Source of the DNA: UBA1845 sp002338715
Lineage (GTDB): Bacteria > Planctomycetota > Phycisphaerae > UBA1845
Length of the DNA stretch: 64,000 nt
Direction of reading: 5' to 3'
Assembly: GCA_035344155.1 (NCBI GenBank)
Contig: DAORAL010000006.1
Location: forward strand, 1 to 64,000
Under the pieces are notes generated by a model that made no database searches, had not been told where the DNA came from, and saw nothing but the letters and a program-made list of their open reading frames with translations. The position numbers and the translations under genes are program-made. Shown here in pieces: positions 9,075-16,578 of this stretch. Every line of letters begins with the position of its first letter. Within the stretch, counting starts at the first letter, position 1.

Positions 9075-9719
9075 ATGAAGAAGACTTTGGCTTTACTGGC
9101 GGCATGCCTGATGTTTGCGGCGCCTGCCAGTGCAGACATACTGGCTGAGTGGACGTTTGAAACCAGCCCCCCCACAACCGCTGGCCCACACGCTGCAGAC
9201 AGTGGATCAGGAAACGCGCTGGGCTTCCATGCCGGAAGCAGCACCTACAGCAACCCAACCGGTAATGGCAGCACCGAATCATTCAGCTCCAATACATGGG
9301 CGGTCGGTGATTACTATCAGTTCTCAACCAGTTCGGTTGGATACAGCGGAATCGAATTCTCCTGGGATCAGGCGGGAAGCAACACCGGCCCAGCCGATTT
9401 CGAACTCTCTTGGAGCACCGACGGCACGAACTTTACTTCGCTGCTGAACCATGCAGTTCCGAGCGGTTCATTTAGCAGTGTTTCAGTCAATGCGTTGTTC
9501 CAGAACGGACCGGTGGCTGCACCTTCAGCCCTTGATAATCAGGCCACGATCTATTTCCGCTTGACCAACTCGAGCACGCTGTCGATCAACGGTGGTACGG
9601 TTGCATCGGGTGGAACCGGTCGCGTGGACAACGTGGTCATCACCGGCGTCGTTCCGGAACCGGCCACGATCGCCCTGCTTTCACTGGGTGGACTCGTGGT
9701 GATCCGTCGCCGCAAGTAG
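9075..9719 (+). CDS. PEP-CTERM exported protein
   Basis: The protein has 214 residues. A signal peptide (MKKTLALLAACLMFAAPASA) precedes a beta-rich, Ser/Gly/Thr/Asn-rich body without recognised catalytic residues. The C-terminus is a textbook PEP-CTERM tail: VPEP, a hydrophobic segment TIALLSLGGLVVI, then RRRK. Such tails are recognised by exosortase and the protein is released or attached at the cell surface; no exosortase gene is in this window. The start at ATG 9075 is supported by GGAGG about 11 nt upstream and by the signal peptide; the frame extends further up but that part is not protein-like. Confidence 0.92.
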   Translation: MKKTLALLAACLMFAAPASADILAEWTFETSPPTTAGPHAADSGSGNALGFHAGSSTYSNPTGNGSTESFSSNTWAVGDYYQFSTSSVGYSGIEFSWDQAGSNTGPADFELSWSTDGTNFTSLLNHAVPSGSFSSVSVNALFQNGPVAAPSALDNQATIYFRLTNSSTLSINGGTVASGGTGRVDNVVITGVVPEPATIALLSLGGLVVIRRRK

Positions 9720-10349
9720 TTCCTTGGAACTTCGGATGCCGAAGTCCGACGTTCACTGAAGCATTAAAGCACTCGGCGCGCCGCAGTGTCTTGGGGCGTG
9801 CCCAGCAATCAGTTGCAGATGACATTGGGCGGTTCGCATTGCGAACCGCCCAATGCGTTGACTGCTATCTGCGACCTTGACCTCACCCTCTTTTTTCAAA
9901 TCCCCACTTTCTGGTCGGCACGACAAGCAAGTGCGGTCTGGGCCAATTTTCCGGCGGAAATCGACGATTTTTTCTGTCGCTCGGTACCAATAAATTTGCC
10001 GGAAACCCGATTTTTGGCCCGCTCAGGGCCCGCCCCCCTGTCAATAACTCTTCACGGACCGTCGACATGCCGCCTAAATGCGTGTGTTCATTGAAGTTAC
10101 GATGATTGCCAAATGGCCGTTAAGATACCGTGAATCATGCTTAATCTAGGCTGTTTTACCTAGACAGGCCGTTCGCCAATCTGTTACGATCATAAGCGTA
10201 GTGGAGTTAGGGGAACGGAGTCGGCCAAGGTCAGTCATCGGCCACACTCCTTTTGAGAGAGAGAACCGTAGTTGCAGATTTCGGCGCGGGATGTTCCTGC
10301 GTCGAGTCATTAGTTTTCGTACGGCAAACTTTCTTTCAGGAGGAGAAAC
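9720..10349. other. Long non-coding interval between two PEP-CTERM genes
   Basis: Apart from the perfect inverted repeat at 9823-9855, no gene or known RNA is evident in these 630 bases. Immediately before the next start there is a long leader with a GAGAGAGA tract (10255-10263), similar in character to that before the first PEP-CTERM gene, and a very strong AGGAGGAG ribosome binding site at 10340-10347. The two genes probably have separate promoters. Confidence 0.5.
9823..9855. repeat. Perfect 16-bp inverted repeat, possible terminator
   Basis: Bases 9823-9838 (CATTGGGCGGTTCGCA) are the exact reverse complement of 9840-9855, with a single base between. It lies 104 bases after the first PEP-CTERM gene. 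It would form a very stable hairpin in RNA but has no T-run, so it is either a terminator-like RNA stabiliser or a palindromic site for a dimeric protein. Confidence 0.7.
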
Positions 10350-11138
10350 ATGGGACTTCGTAAATCAGTTTTGGCGGCCTCTCTCGCCGCACTGTTCCTC
10401 ACCGCGTCGGCCGACGCCGCGCTGTATTGGAACGACGAGTTTAACTACGCCGATGGCGACCTGACCGTTTATGACGGTGCGGGTGATGACGTCTCGGGTG
10501 GTCTTTGGTCACCGCACAGCGGTACTGGCTTTGCAACGTCGGTCGAGGTCGTTAGCGGCCAGGCGATTCTTCGTCAAGGCAACCCGGCCAGTGAAGACGT
10601 CAACCGTCTTTCCGGCTCCACCTTGGGTGCAGGCGAAACTCTCTACGCCAGCATGATCATCTCGGTTGAAGACCTTCGCGGTGGAACAGAGCTTTTCAAC
10701 GGCGACGAAATTTATTTCGCCCACTTCTATTCCAGCTTCAAGTCGCGCGTCCATCTTCGTGATGGCAGCGATTCGAACCACTACACCCTCGGTCTCTCGG
10801 GTTCATCCGGAGAGCCGGCGGCTGAGTGGGGATCTGACCTCAGCTTCGACACCCAGTACCAGGTCATCTTCTCGTACGAGTTCGATACCGGTATCTCGAA
10901 GCTTTGGGTTAACCCGGCCAGCGAAGGCGACACCAGCATCAGCGACGTCAGCTCGGCAAGCGTCGGTCTGACCGGCGTTGCCCTGCGTCAGGACTTCATC
11001 AGCGGTGCGGATCACGCTGTTGTCAGCGTTGATGCCGTCGCACTCGGTTCAGACTTCGCTTCGGTTCTTCCGGAACCGGCATCACTTGCTTTGCTCGCAC
11101 TCGGTGGCGTCAGCCTTCTGCGTCGTCGCAAAGCATAA
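10350..11138 (+). CDS. PEP-CTERM exported protein, lectin-like beta fold
   Basis: The protein has 262 residues. A signal peptide (GLRKSVLAASLAALFLTASADA) is followed by a beta-sandwich-like body that opens with YWNDEFNYADGDLT, the pattern common in LamG/concanavalin-like domains of planctomycete and other PEP-CTERM proteins. The tail is LPEP, then ASLALLALGGVSLL, then RRRK. The ATG has an ideal AGGAGGAG site. Its likely fate is export and exosortase processing; carbohydrate binding is possible from the fold but not shown. It ends shortly before a bidirectional terminator shared with the convergent TPR gene. Confidence 0.92.
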   Translation: MGLRKSVLAASLAALFLTASADAALYWNDEFNYADGDLTVYDGAGDDVSGGLWSPHSGTGFATSVEVVSGQAILRQGNPASEDVNRLSGSTLGAGETLYASMIISVEDLRGGTELFNGDEIYFAHFYSSFKSRVHLRDGSDSNHYTLGLSGSSGEPAAEWGSDLSFDTQYQVIFSYEFDTGISKLWVNPASEGDTSISDVSSASVGLTGVALRQDFISGADHAVVSVDAVALGSDFASVLPEPASLALLALGGVSLLRRRKA

Positions 11139-11212
11139 GTACTTGGGCCTAAGTGCTTGAGTTGATCCTCGGCTGGTGTAAATCGGCATGAATGGATCGC
11201 TAGTTCAAAACC

Positions 11213-11250
11213 AAAGCGGGCGAGTCGATTATTCGGCTCGCCCGCTTTCT
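11213..11250. terminator. Bidirectional terminator between convergent genes
   Basis: A 12-bp stem (AAAGCGGGCGAG at 11213-11224 with its complement at 11237-11248) closes a 12-nt loop. T-rich sequence follows on the plus strand and A/T-rich sequence flanks it on the other. It can serve both the PEP-CTERM gene and the minus-strand TPR gene ending at 11283. Confidence 0.85.
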
Positions 11251-11282
11251 TGTTGCCCAATCAAGTTGAGACCCGTTTCAAC

Positions 11283-13775
11283 TTATTCCGTGTACATGGT
11301 CTTCGATTCAAACAACATCAGCCGCTTTCGCATCCCCTCAACGCTGGCTCGTCCACGCTGACCTTGGGCCTCCGCCAATTCCAATGCCTTGCGGATCATC
11401 ATGACCGCATCGTCAAACCGCCCTTTCGCCGCGTAGGCCGTCGCTAGCGTGTCGAGGACCTGGGGCTGACGGTAGTTCGTTCGTTCAGCCGCCTTGGTCG
11501 CCAGCAGGATGGCCTCGTCCGCATCGCGAATCGATTCATCGCTGTTGGACGCCAATATCCACGCCACGCTATTGAGCGCACCAGGATTGGCCGGATCAAG
11601 TTCAAGCATCCGTCGAAATGCCGCCAATGCGTCTGCCGCCTCACCGCTGAGACTCGCACTGACGCCATAGACAAACTGCGCCTCAGGATCGTCCGGCGAA
11701 AGCTCCGCAGCTTTTCGGAAACTCGCCGTCGCATCTTTATGTCGCCCAAGCTGTTGATACACCAAACCGGAGTTGTGGTGGGCCTCGCCATAATCGGGGC
11801 TGAGTTGAACGGCTTTCGAAAACTGCTCGATCGCCTCTTCGGGCTTGCCCAATGCCGCAAGCGACACACCGAGGTTGTTGTGGGCATCCGCATAGGATGG
11901 ATCTAACTCGATCGCTTTCTTTAATTCCGCGACCGCCGCCGCATGGTCACCGCTTTCGCGCATGGCGATTGCGTAGTTGTGGTGGGCAACGGCATTACGC
12001 GGCTGGACAGTGAGTAGCGTCTTGTAAACGTCGGAAGCTTCCTGCATGCGTCCTTTAAGTTGAAGCGTGTCCGCCAGCGCCATGAGCGCTTCGGCGTAGT
12101 TGCGATCAGCGCTCACTGCCTTTCGAAAATACTCAATCGCCCCGTCCAGATCGCCCTTGGCCTTTTTGATTCTGCCCATGACAAACATGGGCCGTGGATA
12201 ACCCGGTTTCAATTCGATTGCTTTTTGGCACATCGATTCGGCGTCGGCGACTTGTCCGCTATCCAGCAGCGCGAACGCCAGATTGCTGTACGCAGGTGCA
12301 TAACCGGCATCGAGTTCGAGGGCTTTACGCAGATGTTTAACCGCATCATCGAAGTGTCCTTCACGGGCAAGCATCGAACCGAGGTTGTTTTGTGCCAAAG
12401 CGTAATCGGGCATCCGCTCGACGGCTGATCGATACAACGCGATGGCTTCGGCGCGCCGGCCATCCTCTTCGTATGCGTCGGCGAGGTTGACAAGAATTTG
12501 CGGCGTTCCCGGAGCGAGGGAATCCATGTGCTCGCACAGTGTTTTGGTATCGCGCCACTTGCCGAGGTAGCTGCGAACGCCCATTGACTCAAGTCCGCAG
12601 ACGATCAAGACGGCGACCACCAGCCCGATCTGCCCCAAACCGCCTTTGGGCCACCACTTCTTCAAACCCCAGGCAATCACCAACAGAATGCCAATCGCCG
12701 GCAGATAGAGATATTTGTCCGACGCATAAATCCAACTATATCGAACAAACCCTAACGTCGGAGCCAACCCCAAGACGACGAGCGCCGCACCGCCCACCAG
12801 AACGCGCGATCGGCGCATCGAATAAAGCAACACCCCGAGCACGACGACCGTCACCAGAACACCAATCAGAATCGTCGCATTGGAAAGCGAAATGGGTGTC
12901 GGCGGCGGATACACTGACGTCAGCCCCGACGGAACGATCAACTTCTGGCCATAAAATGCGACAAGATGGCACGTCAGCAAAATATTTTCGAAGAAACCCC
13001 GCTGGGAGGATTCGAGCAGTCCGGCAGTTCGACTGTGCGAAACCAACGTGATCACCGCGAAGATCACCGCCAATGCAAACAGTGGAATCTTCTCGACAAT
13101 CGATCGTTTGATATCGCGTTGCAGCGGCCAATAGTCCATCGCCACCAGCATCAGAGGAAGCGGGACAGCCGTCGGTTTCGAGAGGAGCGCGAGCAGGAAC
13201 GCGAGCGTCGCACCGACCATCCAATACCACCGGCGATGTCGCGTAAACTGAACGTATGAAATCATCGTCACCAGCGCAAACATCATCGCAAGCAACGTCT
13301 TACGCTCGCCGATCCACGCCACCGGCTCAACGGTCAACGGATGCAAACCAAACAGCAATGCCGCCAACAGCGCAGCCGCCGTGTGCCCGAAGAGCATCCG
13401 CAACAAAACCGCGATCAGCACCGTGTTTAATATATGAAGGATCAAGGCTGTCCGGTGGAATGCGTGGAGATCGCCCACCCTTCCGCCAGCCGCATAGTCG
13501 CCCATAAGCGAGATCATCGAGACGGGCAAGTAGTATCCGTCGACGGTTGAGGGTTCGAGCACTTCGACCAGGAACCGCTTTGCCGAATTCCAACTCGGAT
13601 TCTGCACCAGCGGGTTGTCGCGAAGGAAATCGCCGTCATCGAGGTTCAACGCCTGCGCGGAGAGTACCGGCCAATGCACAAACGCGACGATCGCGCACAG
13701 CAGTAAGAGACCACCGACAAAAACCGCACGCGAATCACGCCGAGTTTCGGACGTTTTTGGCGTTTCCCCGGGCAT
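11283..13775 (-). CDS. Polytopic membrane protein with C-terminal TPR array (TMTC-like)
   Basis: The protein has 830 residues. The N-terminal half (about 20-430) has some 10-11 hydrophobic segments and features of GT-C type glycosyltransferases/TMTC proteins: an Asp-Asp pair in the first periplasmic loop (LNLDDGDF), LHPLTVEPVAW, and SDKYLYLPAIG. The C-terminal half (about 450-800) contains around nine 34-residue TPRs (for example YAPAYSNLAFALLDSGQVAD and YADAHNNLGVSLAALGKPEE). Eukaryotic TMTCs are O-mannosyltransferases; enzymatic activity here is inferred only. GGAGGAG lies 8 nt before ATG 13775, and this start also avoids overlap with the Kdo transferase gene 40 nt upstream, with which it is probably cotranscribed. 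Confidence 0.88.
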   Translation of the reverse strand: MPGETPKTSETRRDSRAVFVGGLLLLCAIVAFVHWPVLSAQALNLDDGDFLRDNPLVQNPSWNSAKRFLVEVLEPSTVDGYYLPVSMISLMGDYAAGGRVGDLHAFHRTALILHILNTVLIAVLLRMLFGHTAAALLAALLFGLHPLTVEPVAWIGERKTLLAMMFALVTMISYVQFTRHRRWYWMVGATLAFLLALLSKPTAVPLPLMLVAMDYWPLQRDIKRSIVEKIPLFALAVIFAVITLVSHSRTAGLLESSQRGFFENILLTCHLVAFYGQKLIVPSGLTSVYPPPTPISLSNATILIGVLVTVVVLGVLLYSMRRSRVLVGGAALVVLGLAPTLGFVRYSWIYASDKYLYLPAIGILLVIAWGLKKWWPKGGLGQIGLVVAVLIVCGLESMGVRSYLGKWRDTKTLCEHMDSLAPGTPQILVNLADAYEEDGRRAEAIALYRSAVERMPDYALAQNNLGSMLAREGHFDDAVKHLRKALELDAGYAPAYSNLAFALLDSGQVADAESMCQKAIELKPGYPRPMFVMGRIKKAKGDLDGAIEYFRKAVSADRNYAEALMALADTLQLKGRMQEASDVYKTLLTVQPRNAVAHHNYAIAMRESGDHAAAVAELKKAIELDPSYADAHNNLGVSLAALGKPEEAIEQFSKAVQLSPDYGEAHHNSGLVYQQLGRHKDATASFRKAAELSPDDPEAQFVYGVSASLSGEAADALAAFRRMLELDPANPGALNSVAWILASNSDESIRDADEAILLATKAAERTNYRQPQVLDTLATAYAAKGRFDDAVMMIRKALELAEAQGQRGRASVEGMRKRLMLFESKTMYTE

Positions 13776-13815
13776 TCGCGATTCTCCTCCGAAATGTGAT
13801 TGACGTGGATAAGGT

Positions 13816-15177
13816 CTATTTCGTGCCCGCGAATTCAAGTACTTTGCGAACGCTCGCGTCCGTAGCGCCTCGATTTTTCTGAACCGTTTCCTTCGCAGAT
13901 TGGCCCATTTTTTGGCGACGGGCGGCGTCTGACACTATCGTAACAACTTGCTGAGCGAGCGTGGCCGGCGAATCGACTTGAACCAGCGAACCGGCATCGA
14001 GCAACTGGGTTGTCGCGTCTCGAAAGTTGGCCATATCCGATCCGGTGATGATCGGTTTGCCCAATGCCGCCACCTCCATCGGATCCGACCCGCCCATCGG
14101 CACCATCGACCGGCCCACAAACACAACATCGGCCAGCGAATAGAACTTGCGAAGTTCCCCCATCGTGTCCCCAAGAAACACAACAGGCTGCGGGTGCCCC
14201 GCCCTTCCAGGGTGGGGGACAGAAGAAGGTCCGTCCGCCTTGCAATCACTCCGCCGCACACAACCAAACCCGCGCTTCGCAATCAAGGCAGCCACCTCAT
14301 CAAATCGCTCCGGCTTGCGGGGTATCAGCGCCAGTTGCAGGTCAGTCACCTTCTCTCTGATACCCGAATAGGCATCAAGGATCATCGCTTCCTCACCCGG
14401 GCCGGTGCTGCCACATACCCAAAGCGGCGCATTCACATCGATCCCCATCGCTCCCGCCAATTCCAAGTCCCCATCAATCCGGTCGGCTACCTCAGCCGTG
14501 TCCCACTTCACCGACCCGGCGACGTCAATCTTGTCCCCCGGAACACCCAACGACTTGAACCGATTGGCGATCGCATCATCCTGCGCTCCAACCCAGGTCA
14601 GCGATTGGAACATCCGCTTCGAAAGCGGACCGAGCATCGCAAGGCGGTTGCAACTTCGCTCGGTCAGCCGGCCATTGATCACGCAAACGGGGATGCCCTC
14701 ACCCGCAGCGATCGTGGTCAGGTTGTACCAGACCTCCAACTCGACCAGCACGATGGCGGACGGACGAATGGTGCGGATGGCATTGCGGACCGCCCAACTG
14801 AAATCGAGGGGATAGCGAAACACACGGTCGGCACCAAACAACTGGCATCCGCGGGCGAATCCGGTGTCCGTCGTCGTCGATATCACAACCTCTGCGGACG
14901 AGTCAGCCGCTTCCAACTTCTCAACAAAAAGGCGTGCGGCATTGATTTCGCCCAGCGAAACGGCGTGCACCCAGACGCGCCTGCGATCCGACGATTTGGC
15001 AAGTGACGACCGCGGTCCGCACAACTTCTCGCTCCAACCGGTCCGATTCTTGCGTTGAGCCAGCATCTGGTAGGTCAAGATGGGCGTGTACGCGAGGCCC
15101 GCAACGCCGTAAATGGCGTTGGCGAACCACGACATTGGGCGAGAAAGGACCGACTTGGAACGCGACGACTGGGACAT
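13816..15177 (-). CDS. waaA: 3-deoxy-D-manno-octulosonic acid (Kdo) transferase
   Basis: The protein has 453 residues, near the usual 420-430. An N-terminal hydrophobic segment (FANAIYGVAGLAYTPIL) anchors it at the membrane. The family signatures are WVHAVSLGE, with its conserved glutamate, VISTTTDTG, ELEVWYNL, CGSTGPGEE, LIPRKPERF, FLGDTMGEL and the donor-site FVGRSMVPMGGSDPMEVAALGKP. A roughly 25-residue hydrophilic insert (CKADGPSSVPHPGRAG) precedes the FLGDTMGEL motif, unlike most homologues as I remember them. The enzyme adds Kdo from CMP-Kdo to lipid A precursor, so the organism makes LPS. It is upstream of the TPR membrane protein in the same direction and divergent from pyrB. Confidence 0.93.
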   Translation of the reverse strand: MSQSSRSKSVLSRPMSWFANAIYGVAGLAYTPILTYQMLAQRKNRTGWSEKLCGPRSSLAKSSDRRRVWVHAVSLGEINAARLFVEKLEAADSSAEVVISTTTDTGFARGCQLFGADRVFRYPLDFSWAVRNAIRTIRPSAIVLVELEVWYNLTTIAAGEGIPVCVINGRLTERSCNRLAMLGPLSKRMFQSLTWVGAQDDAIANRFKSLGVPGDKIDVAGSVKWDTAEVADRIDGDLELAGAMGIDVNAPLWVCGSTGPGEEAMILDAYSGIREKVTDLQLALIPRKPERFDEVAALIAKRGFGCVRRSDCKADGPSSVPHPGRAGHPQPVVFLGDTMGELRKFYSLADVVFVGRSMVPMGGSDPMEVAALGKPIITGSDMANFRDATTQLLDAGSLVQVDSPATLAQQVVTIVSDAARRQKMGQSAKETVQKNRGATDASVRKVLEFAGTK

Positions 15178-15329
15178 GGGGGACGATGGTAGAGGCCGAC
15201 GCTTTCACAGGCAACCATCATCGCAGGGTCGCCTTGACTTGCTGTAAGAAATTCTGAAGATGCGCCGAGTGAGCAGCCGCGTGCGCGACTTGGCCCGCAA
15301 CCCGCGAGGTCCGCAATCGCATCTGGTCG

Positions 15330-16475
15330 ATGGACTGCCGTTCAATCCAACCTGGGATTCTCGGAACCACGTCTATGACAACAGACTCATCGGTGCTTTC
15401 CACCATGCCAACGGCCAAGCGCGTCGCCCTCTTGAACCGCGACGATCGGTTGTTCCACGTGATCCTCGCCCAGCAGGTCCAGCGCGAGACCATCGATCAC
15501 CTCTGCAAGCTGGCTGAGATGATCCGCACCGTCGCCGAAACGCGGCAAGGTGTGCATTTCCTGCGGACGCTGCTCAGTCACAAGCGGGCGATGCTCTACT
15601 TCATTCAACCGTCCACGCGAACGTTCCTTTCGTTCGCTTCGGCGTGTCAGATTCTGGGCATGCCCTACGACGAAGTACGCAACCCATCGGTCTCGTCGGA
15701 AATCAAAGGCGAAACCGAAGACGACACCATCCGCGTGCTGAGCCAATACTTCGACCTCATTATCATGCGCCATCCGGTGGAAGGTTTCGCCGAGACGATG
15801 GCCCACGAACTCGACGCCCTGCACCTGTCGATTCCGATCGTCAACGGTGGTTCGGGTAAGGACCAGCACCCGACGCAGGCACTGCTCGATATCTACACGC
15901 TACTGCGAAGTTTTGCAGAGGACTCGGGACCGAAGGGAATTCCCTCCTTCGCCCATGACAGGATGGCCGGCAAAACGATTGCATTCGTTGGCGATTTGAA
16001 GCGCGGCCGCACGGTGCGAAGCCTGGTGTACTTGCTTGGCCGCTATCCTGGTGTGCGTTTGAGGTTTGTGTCGCCGCCCGAGTTGGGGCTGGAACATGAC
16101 ATCATCAGCTACATGAAACGAAACGAGATGGAGTACGAGACGGCCAGCGATCTTGGCGAAATCATTGGCGATTGCGACGCGGTTTACATGACGCGTTTGC
16201 AGGATGAGTACGACATCAAGGGCGAGTCGAAATCCATCGACTACGATCGCTTCCGCTTGTCGGCTGACATGGCACCGCAATTCAAACCGAACCTCGCGAT
16301 CCTGCATCCGCTGCCCCGCCGCAACGAACTCGACCGGGCGCTGGATACCGATCCGCGCGCCCGCTATTGGGATCAGGTCAAGAACGGCATGTGGATGCGG
16401 GCCGCGATCATCGCGTACATCTTCAATGCCGACGCCGCGATCCTCGACCACTTTCAAAGCCACTACACGTATTAG
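15330..16475 (+). CDS. pyrB: Aspartate carbamoyltransferase
   Basis: The frame gives 381 residues from ATG 15330; ATG 15375 or 15405 are alternatives, and no strong ribosome site decides. It condenses carbamoyl phosphate with aspartate in pyrimidine synthesis. The carbamoyl-phosphate loop is PSTRTFLSF, with a conserved HPTQALLDIYT, a second-domain GDLKRGRTVRSL, the Arg-containing MTRLQDEYD and the HPLPRRNE motif. It is longer than the usual 305-320 residue chain because of an N-terminal extension and small inserts; this longer type exists in several phyla. No pyrI regulatory subunit or pyrC neighbour is present here. Confidence 0.93.
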   Translation: MDCRSIQPGILGTTSMTTDSSVLSTMPTAKRVALLNRDDRLFHVILAQQVQRETIDHLCKLAEMIRTVAETRQGVHFLRTLLSHKRAMLYFIQPSTRTFLSFASACQILGMPYDEVRNPSVSSEIKGETEDDTIRVLSQYFDLIIMRHPVEGFAETMAHELDALHLSIPIVNGGSGKDQHPTQALLDIYTLLRSFAEDSGPKGIPSFAHDRMAGKTIAFVGDLKRGRTVRSLVYLLGRYPGVRLRFVSPPELGLEHDIISYMKRNEMEYETASDLGEIIGDCDAVYMTRLQDEYDIKGESKSIDYDRFRLSADMAPQFKPNLAILHPLPRRNELDRALDTDPRARYWDQVKNGMWMRAAIIAYIFNADAAILDHFQSHYTY

Positions 16476-16578
16476 CCACGAAGCGTCATGATCAAAATTG
16501 ACGGGCAGATCGGATTGCCGCGCGGAATCCGTTCCCCGCGGACCTTCCAGACCTTCCTCGCTGCGGCAGTTTTATAAG

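Noticed and set aside
13948..15006. 352-codon plus-strand frame opposite the Kdo transferase
   Set aside because: Antisense to waaA, with no motif and a composition typical of reverse-strand shadows.
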